Source of the DNA: Dolichospermum flos-aquae CCAP 1403/13F
Lineage (GTDB): Bacteria; Cyanobacteriota; Cyanobacteriia; Cyanobacteriales; Nostocaceae
Length of the DNA: 64,000 nucleotides
NCBI RefSeq assembly: GCF_012516395.1
Contig: NZ_CP051206.1
Span: 310,001 to 374,000 of the forward strand
Direction: 5' to 3'
The notes below the pieces were generated by a model. That model worked only from the letters and a program-made list of their open reading frames with translations. It was not told where the DNA came from and made no database searches. Position 1 is the stretch's first letter, and every line of letters starts with the position of its first letter. The position numbers were made by a program, and so were the translations under genes. Shown here in pieces: positions 25,265-34,596 of this stretch.

Positions 25265-27895
25265 CTATTTATTTTCATTTTTCAAAGCTTCTGTAGCTTG
25301 TTCAACTGACAGTGGACGATATAATAGGTATCCTTGGACTTCATCACAGTGAATCGAGCGTAAAAATTCTAATTCTGCGGGATGTTCTACACCTTCAGCG
25401 ATTAATCTCAATCCTAAAGATTGTCCTAGGGTAACTATCGCTTGGATAATATGAGCAACTTTTGGATCTGTAGTTAGTTCTCTGATAAAAGATTGATCAA
25501 TTTTTAAGTTATGGAATGGTAAGACTTTTAAGCGATTTAGGGAAGAATAGCCTGTACCAAAGTCATCAATGGCCAAAAGTAACCCCATTTCTGCTAAATT
25601 TTGGAGTGCAGTTGTCGTGAAATTGATATCAGCTATCGCTGTAGTTTCCGTAATTTCTAATTCTAAAAATTCTGGTTTTAGTTGAGTTTCTGTTAAAATA
25701 TCAGTTAATATTTCTACTAACTTAGGTTGGCGAAATTGCCCAGGAGAAAGATTAACGGCAATTGTAATTGGTTGATATCCTGCATCTTGCCAAGCTTTAT
25801 TTTGTATACAAGCCTGACGTAATGCCCATTCACCAATAGAGATAATTAAACCGCTTTTTTCCGCTAGAGGAATAAAAACAGCGGGAGAAATTACACCCAT
25901 TTCTGAGTGATTCCAACGCAATAAAGCCTCCATGCCTGTAATTTTACCCGTGGTAATATTAACACGAGGCTGATAGTAAACCATCAATTCTTTGCGTTTT
26001 ATGGCATGGCGTAAATTTTTTTCTAACTTCAATAATTCGGGATTTTTTTGACTGAGAGATTCTTTATAAAATTGGTAATTATTTCTGCCTTGATTCTTAG
26101 CATAATATAACGCCGCGTCTGCGTGTTGAATGAGGGTTTCGGCATCAGGACTATCTTTACCCAATAGGGCTATGCCAATACTAGAACTAATATAAAGTTC
26201 ATGTCCGTTAATATAAAAAGCATCTTCTAAAGTCTGGAGAATATTTTTAGCTATTTGGATAATGGGTGGAATTTCAGTTACTCGTGGTAAGAAAATAGTG
26301 AATTCATCACCACCCCAACGAGCCACAACATCTTCAATTCTAATTGTGTCTCTGATTCTTTGGGCGACAATTTTTAATAAATTATCTCCGACTGTATGCC
26401 CCAAAGTATCATTGATAATTTTAAAGCGATCCAGATCCAGGAACATCACGGCAATACTTTCTTCTGGCTGAATTATTTTTTGGATGCCTTGGTTGAGGAT
26501 ATCGTTGAATCGTAACCGATTGGGCAGTCCAGTCAGTAAGTCGTGCATGGCCTGATAGCGGATCTTTTCCTCTACTTGCTGACGTTGACGAGCGCCACTA
26601 ATACTTGCGGCCATTGTGATCAGGCTAGATTCTTCATGTTTTGACCAATAACGCTCTGATTTGCATTCAACTAAACCCAAACAGCCCCAGAACTGTGTTT
26701 CTAATCTTAGCGGTACAAATAGAAGGGATTTAATATTATCTCCCATAAGCAGTTTTTGTTCCTCCGGGGAAAATATTTGGGTAAAGTCGCTAATAGTCTC
26801 ACCTTGAAAAAGTTTGCTATACCACCGTTCTAATCCAGGGGTTTGATAAGACTGATTTTGCCAATGGGAGTGGGAAGTTTCTGCACCAGATTTAATCCAT
26901 TCACACTGCATACTAATGGACATTTCTCCGCTCACTGGATGGGGATGATTTTGGAATAGATAAACTCGTTCTACATTGGTAGCTTCTCCTAATGCTGCCA
27001 GTGCTTTTTCGATAGCTAGATCATAGTTCATTTCTGCTAATAAATAATTTGCCGCTTCCGCTACTGCTTGTAATAGGCGATCGCGTTGTTTTAGTTCTAG
27101 TTCAGCTTGTTTTTGCTCAGTAATTTCTCTAATAATAAAAGTTCTAATTAAATTACTTTCAGGTAAGTAATGAACAGATTGTTCAAAAATTTGGTTACCA
27201 ACTGTTACTTCCCGGACAAAGGAATTTTGCGCTTGATTCTTAACTGCTGTTAATAATTGGGTCAAAATTGGGTGTTCCTGAGCTATCTGCCTCAAGTTCG
27301 GAAATTTGGCCACTGCTGCCGGATTTACATATGTTACTCTTCCTGCTAAATCCATTTCAATAATAGCATTAGGAATAAGTTCAGGAAAAGAAGCTAGGCG
27401 GGCTAAAGCTGTCTCACTAGCAGCTTCAAAATTAATATTTTCCATAATAGCTTTACTAACGTGAGAAAGAGAATTTACCTTACCAGAAAGGAAATTAGAC
27501 AAGTCACCAGTTCCACAAGATTCAGAAAATATTTGCTCCGAAAGATTAGTAATTACATAGTATTTAGCTTGAGTGTGACTATCAAATGCAATAACATCTC
27601 CATTTTGAAGATTATGATGAAGACATTTATGGCCATTTACAAATAAACCGTTAGTGCTTTTTTTCCCTTGGAAGTTACCATCAATAATCCTAAACCCATA
27701 TTGATCAGTATTGGGGATTGTTACCCTTAATAAAATCGCGTGTTGTCTGGATACAGACGGAGAATAAAGAACAATAGCATTTCTTAAATCCCTTCCTAGA
27801 GAGTATGTTGCTTCTAGCAAGGGAAGAGTGCGCTGCCCTTTTGGATCTTGGACAACTAATAAATGGCGAATTTTTTCCGTCTCATTCCCTTCCAT
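25265..27895 (-). CDS. FHA-PAS-GAF-GGDEF-EAL cyclic-di-GMP signalling protein
   Basis: This 876-aa soluble protein should make and/or break cyclic-di-GMP. Domains in order: FHA (about 10-110, with SLGRDLRN and SPSVSRQHA); PAS (about 165-265, FPELIPNAIIEMDLAGRVTY); GAF (about 275-440); GGDEF (about 445-605, active site RWGGDEFTIF with an inhibitory RIED site five residues before it); and EAL (about 620-872, GMEALLRW, ITETTAI and DDFGTGYSSL). All key residues of both catalytic domains look intact. The FHA domain suggests input from a Ser/Thr kinase; one is encoded at 57683-59500, but no direct link is shown. Confidence 0.93.
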   Translation of the reverse strand: MEGNETEKIRHLLVVQDPKGQRTLPLLEATYSLGRDLRNAIVLYSPSVSRQHAILLRVTIPNTDQYGFRIIDGNFQGKKSTNGLFVNGHKCLHHNLQNGDVIAFDSHTQAKYYVITNLSEQIFSESCGTGDLSNFLSGKVNSLSHVSKAIMENINFEAASETALARLASFPELIPNAIIEMDLAGRVTYVNPAAVAKFPNLRQIAQEHPILTQLLTAVKNQAQNSFVREVTVGNQIFEQSVHYLPESNLIRTFIIREITEQKQAELELKQRDRLLQAVAEAANYLLAEMNYDLAIEKALAALGEATNVERVYLFQNHPHPVSGEMSISMQCEWIKSGAETSHSHWQNQSYQTPGLERWYSKLFQGETISDFTQIFSPEEQKLLMGDNIKSLLFVPLRLETQFWGCLGLVECKSERYWSKHEESSLITMAASISGARQRQQVEEKIRYQAMHDLLTGLPNRLRFNDILNQGIQKIIQPEESIAVMFLDLDRFKIINDTLGHTVGDNLLKIVAQRIRDTIRIEDVVARWGGDEFTIFLPRVTEIPPIIQIAKNILQTLEDAFYINGHELYISSSIGIALLGKDSPDAETLIQHADAALYYAKNQGRNNYQFYKESLSQKNPELLKLEKNLRHAIKRKELMVYYQPRVNITTGKITGMEALLRWNHSEMGVISPAVFIPLAEKSGLIISIGEWALRQACIQNKAWQDAGYQPITIAVNLSPGQFRQPKLVEILTDILTETQLKPEFLELEITETTAIADINFTTTALQNLAEMGLLLAIDDFGTGYSSLNRLKVLPFHNLKIDQSFIRELTTDPKVAHIIQAIVTLGQSLGLRLIAEGVEHPAELEFLRSIHCDEVQGYLLYRPLSVEQATEALKNENK

Positions 27896-28037
27896 GGGTT
27901 TTCCTTACAGTCCTATGTATTTGAATAATTTACGTAAAAATTTTTCTATATTCTGAATTATTACAAAAAAAGGGAACAACGAACAGGGAACAGAAGCTAA
28001 GATTATGTGGGTATTCTCATGATTGGTGATTGGGCAA

Positions 28038-29033
28038 ATGATTGAAGTTGAGCATCTGAGTAAAATTTACGGTTCGACAACGGCAATTACGGATGTTACC
28101 TTTAGCGTAGAACCGGGGGAAATTTTGGGGTTTTTGGGTCCTAATGGGGCTGGTAAAACCACAACTATGCGAATTTTAGCCGGTTATTTACCTGCCACTA
28201 GTGGGACAGTGAAGATTGCGGGTTATGATGTCCATGATCATTCTCTGTTGGTGCGGCAGCGAATTGGTTATTTACCGGAAACGCCGCCATTATATCCAGA
28301 GATGACGGTGGAAGGGTTTTTACACTTTGTTGCTCGGATTAAGGGAGTTTCTTCAGGCGATCGCCCGACAAAAGTAACAGCAGCCATTAAGCGCTGTAAC
28401 TTAGAAGATAAGCGCAAAGTCATTATTCGCAAACTCTCTAAAGGCTATCGGCAAAGAGTGGGGATTGCCCAAGCGATCGTTCATGATCCCCCAGCAATTA
28501 TTCTTGATGAACCTACTGTTGGTCTTGATCCCCGGCAAATTATCGAAGTGCGGAACTTAATTAAAAGTTTAGCAGGAACACACACTATAATTTTATCTAC
28601 TCATATTCTACCAGAAGTGAGTATGACCTGTAACCGAGTTGCCATTATTAATCGGGGGAAAATAGTTGCAACTAATACCCCAGAAAATTTAATGACACAG
28701 TTAACAGTTGGGGCAGGATATGAGTTAGAAATCGGTGGAGAAGCAGCTTTAGCTAAACAAATGCTGCAAAATATATCCGGTGTAAGTTTAGTAGAATTAA
28801 TGCCTAACCATCAGCAATTATCAGAAAATCATACTTGCTTACGAGTCATATTACAGCCAGGAATAGAACCAGGAAAAGAAATTACGGCGGCTTTAATTCG
28901 GGCTGGATTTGATTTATATGAAATGCGGCGAATAAATGCCACACTAGAAGATGTTTTCTTAGAATTAACTACAGCAGAAAAGCATTTACCACCAGAGATA
29001 ACTTCAGAAATTGAAGAAGGAGAAACTGCATAA
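28038..29033 (+). CDS. ABC transporter ATP-binding protein (GldA-like)
   Basis: The start is set at ATG 28038 (MIEVEHLSKIYGS); a TTG at 28023 would only add codons from a TTGGTGATTGG repeat. The 331-aa protein has Walker A GPNGAGKTTT, the signature LSKGYRQRVGIAQAI, Walker B AIILDEPTVGLD and the H-loop STHIL. A C-terminal domain of about 100 residues follows, as in GldA and ABC-2 exporters. Its stop is directly followed by the permease ATG (28 bases downstream of TAA at 29031 there is no gap: the next ATG begins at 29034). It is the first gene of a five-gene operon. Confidence 0.92.
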   Translation: MIEVEHLSKIYGSTTAITDVTFSVEPGEILGFLGPNGAGKTTTMRILAGYLPATSGTVKIAGYDVHDHSLLVRQRIGYLPETPPLYPEMTVEGFLHFVARIKGVSSGDRPTKVTAAIKRCNLEDKRKVIIRKLSKGYRQRVGIAQAIVHDPPAIILDEPTVGLDPRQIIEVRNLIKSLAGTHTIILSTHILPEVSMTCNRVAIINRGKIVATNTPENLMTQLTVGAGYELEIGGEAALAKQMLQNISGVSLVELMPNHQQLSENHTCLRVILQPGIEPGKEITAALIRAGFDLYEMRRINATLEDVFLELTTAEKHLPPEITSEIEEGETA

Positions 29034-29846
29034 ATGGGTATAGTCATCGCCAATATTATTGCCATTTATCGTCGAGAACTACAGAGTTATTTTGTTTCCC
29101 CATTAGCCTATGGAATAGCTAGTGCATTTTGGTTTTTAGCTGGTTTATTTTTCGTGATGATTTTGTTAGGACCAGAAGGAATTTTAGTCACAGTTTCTAG
29201 TTATGATTTCCAAGGGCAACAAATGGGAGTTCCCGCCCCAACAATAGATGTTCCCTATGAATTTGTGCGGGCATTTTTAGATAGAATGGGATGGTTAATG
29301 TTATTTGTATTGCCTATTCTCTCAATGGGACTCTATGCTGAAGAACGCAAACGAGGAACTTTGGAACTATTAGCCACATCACCAATTACCAATTGGGCTG
29401 TGGCTGTGGGTAAATTATTAGGGGTATTAACATTTTTCTTGACAATGATTTTACCATTAATAGGATTGGAAGCGATCGCTTTATCTAGTTCCAATCCACC
29501 CATATCACCCATAATTCCCTTACTTGGTCATTTAGGATTACTCTCACTAGCAGCAGCGATTTTGTCTTTAGGAATGTTTATTTCCTCATTAACAGACAGT
29601 ACAATTTTATCGGCTGTTCTTACCTTTGCCGTCGTGATTTTGCTGTTATTCATTGATTTAATTGCCAAAGCCATTCCTGGACCAATTGGTGAAGCCGTGA
29701 GTCATCTATCTCTGCTTAAACATTACAACACTCTGATTCAAGGAATTTTTGATACTAGCGGCTTGATTTTATTTGCCAGTTACATTATTTTAGGTATTTT
29801 TCTCACTGCCCAATCAATTGATGCACTTCGTTTTCAACGTCAGTAG
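29034..29846 (+). CDS. ABC-2 type permease (GldF-like)
   Basis: This 270-aa permease has six membrane segments, starting IYRRELQSYFVSPLAYGIAS, with the GldF-type segment FVLPILSMGLYAEERKRGTLELLATSPIT. The latter contains the coupling-helix EERKxGT motif that contacts the ATPase. It starts immediately after the ATPase stop codon. Together with the ATPase and GldG-like protein it would form a membrane complex. In Bacteroidetes GldAFG is linked to gliding; in cyanobacteria its role is unknown. Confidence 0.9.
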   Translation: MGIVIANIIAIYRRELQSYFVSPLAYGIASAFWFLAGLFFVMILLGPEGILVTVSSYDFQGQQMGVPAPTIDVPYEFVRAFLDRMGWLMLFVLPILSMGLYAEERKRGTLELLATSPITNWAVAVGKLLGVLTFFLTMILPLIGLEAIALSSSNPPISPIIPLLGHLGLLSLAAAILSLGMFISSLTDSTILSAVLTFAVVILLLFIDLIAKAIPGPIGEAVSHLSLLKHYNTLIQGIFDTSGLILFASYIILGIFLTAQSIDALRFQRQ

Positions 29847-30036
29847 TCAGTAGTCAGTAGTCAGTTGTCAGTTGTCAGTTGTCAGTTGTCATTGGGAAAA
29901 TTCTTTCTCCCCTCTACTTCCCCTACTCCCCCTACTCCCCCTACTCCCCCTACTTCCCCTACTTCCCCCACTTCCCCCACTTCCCCCACTTCCCCCACTT
30001 CCCCCACTTCCCCCACTTCCCCTATTCCCCGTTCCC
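29843..30036. repeat. Short tandem repeats between the permease and gldG-like genes
   Basis: GTCAGTA/GTCAGTT heptamers (29839-29890) are followed by many CCCCTACTC and CCCCCACTT units (29915-30030). A longer frame starting at 29865 runs through them as Thr-Ser-Pro repeats, but this is an effect of the repeats rather than a real N-terminus. Confidence 0.85.
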
Positions 30037-30038
30037 TA

Positions 30039-31709
30039 ATGAATAAAAATAAACTTTGGAAACTTGTATTTTGGCTCGGACCATTCTTTTTAGCTGCTGG
30101 GTTAACCATTGGTTTAATATCAGAAAAATGGGGGATAATCCCTTTATTATTAACAATACTAGGCCTAGTAATTTGTAGCCTATGGATAATAATACAAAGT
30201 CAACAAAGTAAATGGTGGCAAAAACGTTCTACCCAATCTGGTACTAATGCTTTAGTCGCTACCTTATCAGTATTAGTTATCTTGGGATTAATTAATTTTT
30301 TAGGTATTCGCTATCATTTGCGGCTAGATTTAACAGATAGTCAATTATTTACTCTATCCCCTCAATCAAGGGAATTAGTGAGTAATTTACCCCAAACAAT
30401 GAAAGTTTGGTTATTCAGTAAAGAACAAAATCTTCAAGATCGAGAATTATTAGATAACTATCATCGTCAAAGTAATAAATTTAAATTTGAGTATCTTGAT
30501 CCTCAATTAAAGCCAGGAATAGCAGAAAAATTTGGTGTTAAAGATTATGGTGGAGTTTATCTTGAATTTCAAAACAAACGGCAATTAGTCCAGATAATTA
30601 ATGAAAATGAACGGTTGTCAGAAATAAAATTAACTACTCGTTTACAACAAATTACCAGTTCTACAACTGCTAAAGTTTACTTTCTTCAAGGTCATGGTGA
30701 ACATCCACTTACAGCTAGTAAAGGAGCAATTTCCCAAGCAATTCAAGGATTAACCGATAAAAACTTGACAACATCAGCTTTAAATTTAGCAGAACAGCCA
30801 CAAGTTCCTGATGATGCTACTGTTATAGTTGTCGCTGGACCAAAGAAAGAATTATTGACAGGGGAAGTCATAGCTTTACAAAATTATCTTAATCGTGGTG
30901 GTAACTTATTATTGATGATTGATCCTAATACCAACCCGAAAATAGACACTATTTTAAAAGATTGGGGTGTGCGTTTAGATAATCGTTTGGCCATTGACAC
31001 TTCTGGGGCAAATTTGCAACTAGGACCCGCTGCTATCTTAGTAACAGAATATGGACAACATCCTATTACTAAAGATTTTGGGAAAAATATTTCTGTATAT
31101 CCCTTAACTCGTCCTTTGGAAATTGATCCTGTTCCTGGTATCGAGTCTATGGCTTTATTGAAAACCAAACCCTACCCTAGCAGTTGGGCAGAAAGTGATC
31201 AGAAAAGTGAAAAATTAGAATTTAATGAAGGTCAAGACTTAAAAGGACCTTTAACTTTAGGAGTAGCATTAACTAGAAAGTTATCAAATCCAATTCCCAC
31301 AACTTTACCAAGTCCAATTCCCACAACTTTACCAAATCCAATTTCCACAACTTCACCAAGTCCAATTCCCACAAATTCACCAAGTCCAATTTCCACAAAT
31401 TCACCAAGTCCAATTTCCACAACTTCTCAACCTACTGCGAAAGAGTCAAGATTAGTAGTATTTGGAAACTCAAATTTTGCCGCTGATGGTTTATTTGAAC
31501 AACAATTAAATGGAGATGTATTCTTAAACTCAGTTAGTTGGCTAAGTCAACAAGATCAACAACTTCTTTCAATTCGTCCTAAAGAACCAAAAAATCGCCG
31601 GATTGTTATCTCCACTCTTGAGGCTAACTTATTAACAATAGCTGCCGTGTTTTTATTACCTTTAATTGGTTTAGGAACAGGTTTTGTGATTTGGTGGAAA
31701 CGCCGATGA
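30039..31709 (+). CDS. GldG-family ABC-associated protein (DUF4350/ABC_transp_aux)
   Basis: Start at ATG 30039 gives 556 aa beginning MNKNKLWKLVFWLGPFFL, which skips the upstream repeats. Two N-terminal hydrophobic hairpins and a further helix (about 70-90) are followed by the GldG domain (about 95-430: DLTDSQLFTLSPQSRELV, YFLQGHGEHPL, and the GGNLLLMIDPNTNP segment). It closes with a final membrane helix and a WWKRR anchor. A Thr/Ser/Pro stretch made of six 24-bp repeats (31287-31430) interrupts the periplasmic domain. The stop overlaps the next start (ATGA). Confidence 0.88.
   Translation: MNKNKLWKLVFWLGPFFLAAGLTIGLISEKWGIIPLLLTILGLVICSLWIIIQSQQSKWWQKRSTQSGTNALVATLSVLVILGLINFLGIRYHLRLDLTDSQLFTLSPQSRELVSNLPQTMKVWLFSKEQNLQDRELLDNYHRQSNKFKFEYLDPQLKPGIAEKFGVKDYGGVYLEFQNKRQLVQIINENERLSEIKLTTRLQQITSSTTAKVYFLQGHGEHPLTASKGAISQAIQGLTDKNLTTSALNLAEQPQVPDDATVIVVAGPKKELLTGEVIALQNYLNRGGNLLLMIDPNTNPKIDTILKDWGVRLDNRLAIDTSGANLQLGPAAILVTEYGQHPITKDFGKNISVYPLTRPLEIDPVPGIESMALLKTKPYPSSWAESDQKSEKLEFNEGQDLKGPLTLGVALTRKLSNPIPTTLPSPIPTTLPNPISTTSPSPIPTNSPSPISTNSPSPISTTSQPTAKESRLVVFGNSNFAADGLFEQQLNGDVFLNSVSWLSQQDQQLLSIRPKEPKNRRIVISTLEANLLTIAAVFLLPLIGLGTGFVIWWKRR
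31287..31430 (+). repeat. Six 24-bp coding repeats in the gldG-like gene
   Basis: Six tandem units of the type AGTCCAATTCCCACAACTTT+ACCA encode SPIPTTLP-like octapeptides. The unit is a multiple of three, so copy-number change keeps the frame. The repeat extends a flexible loop of the exposed domain. Confidence 0.9.
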
Positions 31710-32377
31710 AAAATCAATTAGTAATTCATGATGGTTTCTCATTAAATCAATCAGATTTTTTACTTTTAGAAACAATATTATGGCAAGCTCATGATGGTTA
31801 TTTTGTCTTAGATTATCATTTACAACGGTTAAAAAATTCAGCAATTTACTTTGATTTTAGTGTTGATATAAATAGCCTAAAAACTCAACTTAATAAATTA
31901 GCAGAATCATTTTTAAATCAAGCTTATAAAGTGCGATTACTGTTAAATTCTGATGGTGAGATTACATATCAAACTATGTCTTTATCTCCTGTGAAAAATC
32001 AAGAACTAGTCAAATTAGGTATGTGTTGCACACCTGTTGACTCTACTAATATATTTTTGTATCATAAAACGACTAATCGCCAAGTTTATGAAATAGCAAA
32101 AGCCGCTTTTCCTGATTGTGATGATGTTTTATTGTGGAATGAAAGAGGTGAAATTACAGAAACCTCTATTGGTAATATTGTGGTGGAGTTAAATGGAGAA
32201 TTGCTGACACCTCCGGTAAAATGTGGTTTGTTAGCCGGAACTTTTCGCGCTAATTTACTTGACAAAGGTAAAATTAGAGAAGAAATTATGACAATGGAAA
32301 CGTTAAAATATAGCAATCGCATCTATATAATTAACTCAGTGAAAAAATGGCGAGAAGCAGTTTTAATTTCTCACTAA
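31706..32377 (+). CDS. pabC: Aminodeoxychorismate lyase-like class IV aminotransferase
   Basis: PabC converts 4-amino-4-deoxychorismate to p-aminobenzoate in folate synthesis. The start is ATG 31706, which overlaps the gldG-like stop as ATGA; 223 aa. The PLP lysine lies in LYHKTTNRQVY (about residue 115), and the family's cofactor and substrate segments DDVLLWNERGEITETSIGNI and PVKCGLLAGTFR are present. It lies inside an otherwise transport-related operon, which is odd. Another class IV transaminase activity cannot be excluded. Confidence 0.75.
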   Translation: MKNQLVIHDGFSLNQSDFLLLETILWQAHDGYFVLDYHLQRLKNSAIYFDFSVDINSLKTQLNKLAESFLNQAYKVRLLLNSDGEITYQTMSLSPVKNQELVKLGMCCTPVDSTNIFLYHKTTNRQVYEIAKAAFPDCDDVLLWNERGEITETSIGNIVVELNGELLTPPVKCGLLAGTFRANLLDKGKIREEIMTMETLKYSNRIYIINSVKKWREAVLISH

Positions 32378-32405
32378 TTAGGTAATTTATTAATTAATAT
32401 TCAAT

Positions 32406-33014
32406 ATGAAATTTCCAAAAACAACTTTGATTTTAATACTTTTAGCCCTGGGTTTGGGTGGTTTTGTCTACTTTCATGAAATCAAAGGAAAAAATCAGCA
32501 AGCAGAAATAAAAATCCAAAACCAGAAAATTTTCGCTTTTACCGCTGATGATGTCCAATCTTTAACAATTAAAATTAAGGAGACAACATTACAACTAGAA
32601 AGAAGAAATACATCTGAAAACCCCCAATGGGAAATCAAATCTCCCATATCAGCACTAGCAAATGATGCAATTGTTTCTTACTTAATGGATTTATTAGTTA
32701 ACGGTAAAAGTGAAAGAACAGTATTAATTTCATCCGCTGAATTATCAGAATTTGCTTTAGATAAACCTGTAGCAACTATTGATATTAAACTAAAAAATCA
32801 ACAAAGCCATCAATTGATTTTAGGTAAAGGTGATTTTAATAATCAATTTTTATATGCTCAAGCTGATAGTAACAAAAATATGAACTTATTGTTAGTGTCT
32901 AAAGATTTTGTAAATGCAGTCAATCGAGACATATCTGAATGGAAACAACCAGCAGAAAAGATTGATATACAACCATTACCTAATCTTCCTTCCCCAACTC
33001 CTACAAATAAATAA
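32406..33014 (+). CDS. DUF4340 domain protein
   Basis: This 202-aa protein has an N-terminal membrane anchor (TTLILILLALGLGGFVYF, about 6-23) and a periplasmic domain with the DUF4340 pattern FTADDVQSLTIKI...WEIKSPISALANDAIVSYLMDLL...DLIL-type beta strands. DUF4340 proteins regularly accompany GldA/F/G-like transporters and are likely accessory subunits (established association, role unknown). It is the last gene of the operon, 28 bp after pabC. Confidence 0.82.
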   Translation: MKFPKTTLILILLALGLGGFVYFHEIKGKNQQAEIKIQNQKIFAFTADDVQSLTIKIKETTLQLERRNTSENPQWEIKSPISALANDAIVSYLMDLLVNGKSERTVLISSAELSEFALDKPVATIDIKLKNQQSHQLILGKGDFNNQFLYAQADSNKNMNLLLVSKDFVNAVNRDISEWKQPAEKIDIQPLPNLPSPTPTNK

Positions 33015-33020
33015 TGTATA

Positions 33021-33167
33021 ATCTCGTTCCCATACTCTGTATGGGAATGGATTCTAGAAGGCTCTGCCTTCATTATAGTCGGGGCAATTCTAGAAGGTTC
33101 TGCTCTCAATTATAGTCGAGGCAGAGCCTCTGTGATAGCATTCCCAGTCAGAGACTGGGAACGAGAT
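33021..33167. repeat. Palindromic interspersed element, copy 1
   Basis: The 147-bp unit starts ATCTCGTTCCCATACTCTGT and ends with the complementary CCCAGTCAGAGACTGGGAAC+GAGAT. The interior repeats GAAGGCTCTGCC/GGCAGAGCC segments. A related copy is at 53322-53433. It would form a long hairpin in RNA and may terminate the operon upstream. Confidence 0.7.
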
Positions 33168-33201
33168 TTCAAATAGCAAAAATTATTATTTCTTATTTTC
33201 A

Positions 33202-34056
33202 ATGACAAAACAAACAGCAACTTTATTAATTTCTTGTCCAGATCAAAAGGGATTGGTAGCGAAATTTGCCAATTTCATCTATGATCATGGTGGCAATATT
33301 ACTCATGCAGATCAGCATACAGATTTTGAAGCTGGATTATTTTTAACTCGCATAGAATGGCAATTAAAAGGATTTAATTTACCAAAAGATTTAATTGCTC
33401 CCGCTTTTAATGCTATTGCTCAATCTTTAAATGCAAAATGGGAATTACACTTTTCTGATACTCTTCCCCGCATTGCTATTTGGGTAAGTCGTCAAGATCA
33501 TTGTTTATTTGATTTAATTTGGAGATATCACGCTAAAGAATTTCATGGAGAGATTCCTTTGATTATTAGTAATCATCCCCATTTACAACCAGTGGTTGCA
33601 CAATTTGGTATTGATTACCATCATATACCCATTACTAAAGACAATAAACAAGAACAAGAAGCTAAACAACTAGAATTACTACATGAATACAAAATTGATT
33701 TAGTAGTTTTAGCCAAATATATGCAAATAGTTAGCGCGGATTTTATTGAAAAATTCCCGCAAATTATTAATATCCATCATTCATTTTTACCTGCATTTAT
33801 TGGGGCTAATCCCTATCATCGCGCCTTTGAAAGAGGAGTAAAAATTATTGGTGCAACAGCCCATTATGCTACCCCTAACTTAGATGCAGGACCAATTATT
33901 GAACAGGATGTAGTGCGGGTAAGTCATCGAGATGAGGTGAATGATTTAATTAGAAAAGGTAAAGATTTAGAAAGAATTGTGTTAGCAAGAGCGGTGAGAT
34001 TGCATTTACAAAATCGCGTTTTAGTTTATGGAAATAGAACGGTAGTTTTTGAGTAA
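33202..34056 (+). CDS. purU: Formyltetrahydrofolate deformylase
   Basis: PurU hydrolyses 10-formyl-tetrahydrofolate to formate and tetrahydrofolate, balancing one-carbon and purine metabolism. The 284-aa protein has an N-terminal ACT domain (about 5-85, ATLLISCPDQKGLVAKFANF) and a formyltransferase-fold domain. The active-site residues appear in INIHHSFLPAFIGANPYHRA (His near 194) and GATAHYATPNLDAGPIIEQD (Asp near 229). Length and ends are normal. A palindromic repeat lies directly upstream. Confidence 0.96.
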   Translation: MTKQTATLLISCPDQKGLVAKFANFIYDHGGNITHADQHTDFEAGLFLTRIEWQLKGFNLPKDLIAPAFNAIAQSLNAKWELHFSDTLPRIAIWVSRQDHCLFDLIWRYHAKEFHGEIPLIISNHPHLQPVVAQFGIDYHHIPITKDNKQEQEAKQLELLHEYKIDLVVLAKYMQIVSADFIEKFPQIINIHHSFLPAFIGANPYHRAFERGVKIIGATAHYATPNLDAGPIIEQDVVRVSHRDEVNDLIRKGKDLERIVLARAVRLHLQNRVLVYGNRTVVFE

Positions 34057-34062
34057 ATTTAT

Positions 34063-34596
34063 TTAATCTGAATTAATCATCTTCGCTATCGTTTCCATCA
34101 TCAAAAAAAGCCGATGAGAATAATCAGGAAAGCAAATGAATTGATAATGCTCATAAAAAGAATGGGCTTGATTATCTTTAGCATCAACAACTACCGCAAT
34201 TGTCGCAATTTCACTTTGCAAACTCCGATATAAGGCATCCATTAACAACATTTCCCCCAAACCTTTTTGACGATGATTTTGATCAACGGCTAATCTACCT
34301 AAAAGGGTAGCAGGAAGTTCAGGATATTTTGGTAGTTTTTTCGTGATTTCTATGGGCAATTCTCCTAGTTTAATACGTGTTGCTGATAATGTATAATAAC
34401 CTGCGACGAAACCAGAATTTTTTTCTACTAAAACGAATGGGGCTGCTGTCCGTTTACGTGCATCTTGCCCAGCTTGTGCTTGGAAATATTTATCTAGTTT
34501 ATCAACACCAGAACAAAAAGCCGCGCGGTTATGCTTTTTGCCTAGCGGCTCTATTAAATAATGATTAAAAGCATCAAAATTATCTGTTAACTGCAC
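34063..34596 (-). CDS. GNAT acetyltransferase, TacT-type toxin
   Basis: The 177-aa protein has the GNAT acetyl-CoA loop RLAVDQNHRQKGLGEMLL (about 105-122) and the conserved Tyr in AHSFYEHYQF. Paired with a DUF1778 antitoxin, such enzymes acetylate the amino group of charged tRNAs and block translation (known for TacT). Its start overlaps the antitoxin stop region by 17 bp, the usual order antitoxin-toxin. The target tRNA cannot be predicted. Confidence 0.88.
   Translation of the reverse strand: MQLTDNFDAFNHYLIEPLGKKHNRAAFCSGVDKLDKYFQAQAGQDARKRTAAPFVLVEKNSGFVAGYYTLSATRIKLGELPIEITKKLPKYPELPATLLGRLAVDQNHRQKGLGEMLLMDALYRSLQSEIATIAVVVDAKDNQAHSFYEHYQFICFPDYSHRLFLMMETIAKMINSD

Noticed and set aside
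29865-30038. An N-terminal extension of the GldG-like protein made of Thr-Ser-Pro repeats
   Set aside because: It translates intergenic short tandem repeats; the ATG at 30039 starts the conserved N-terminus.
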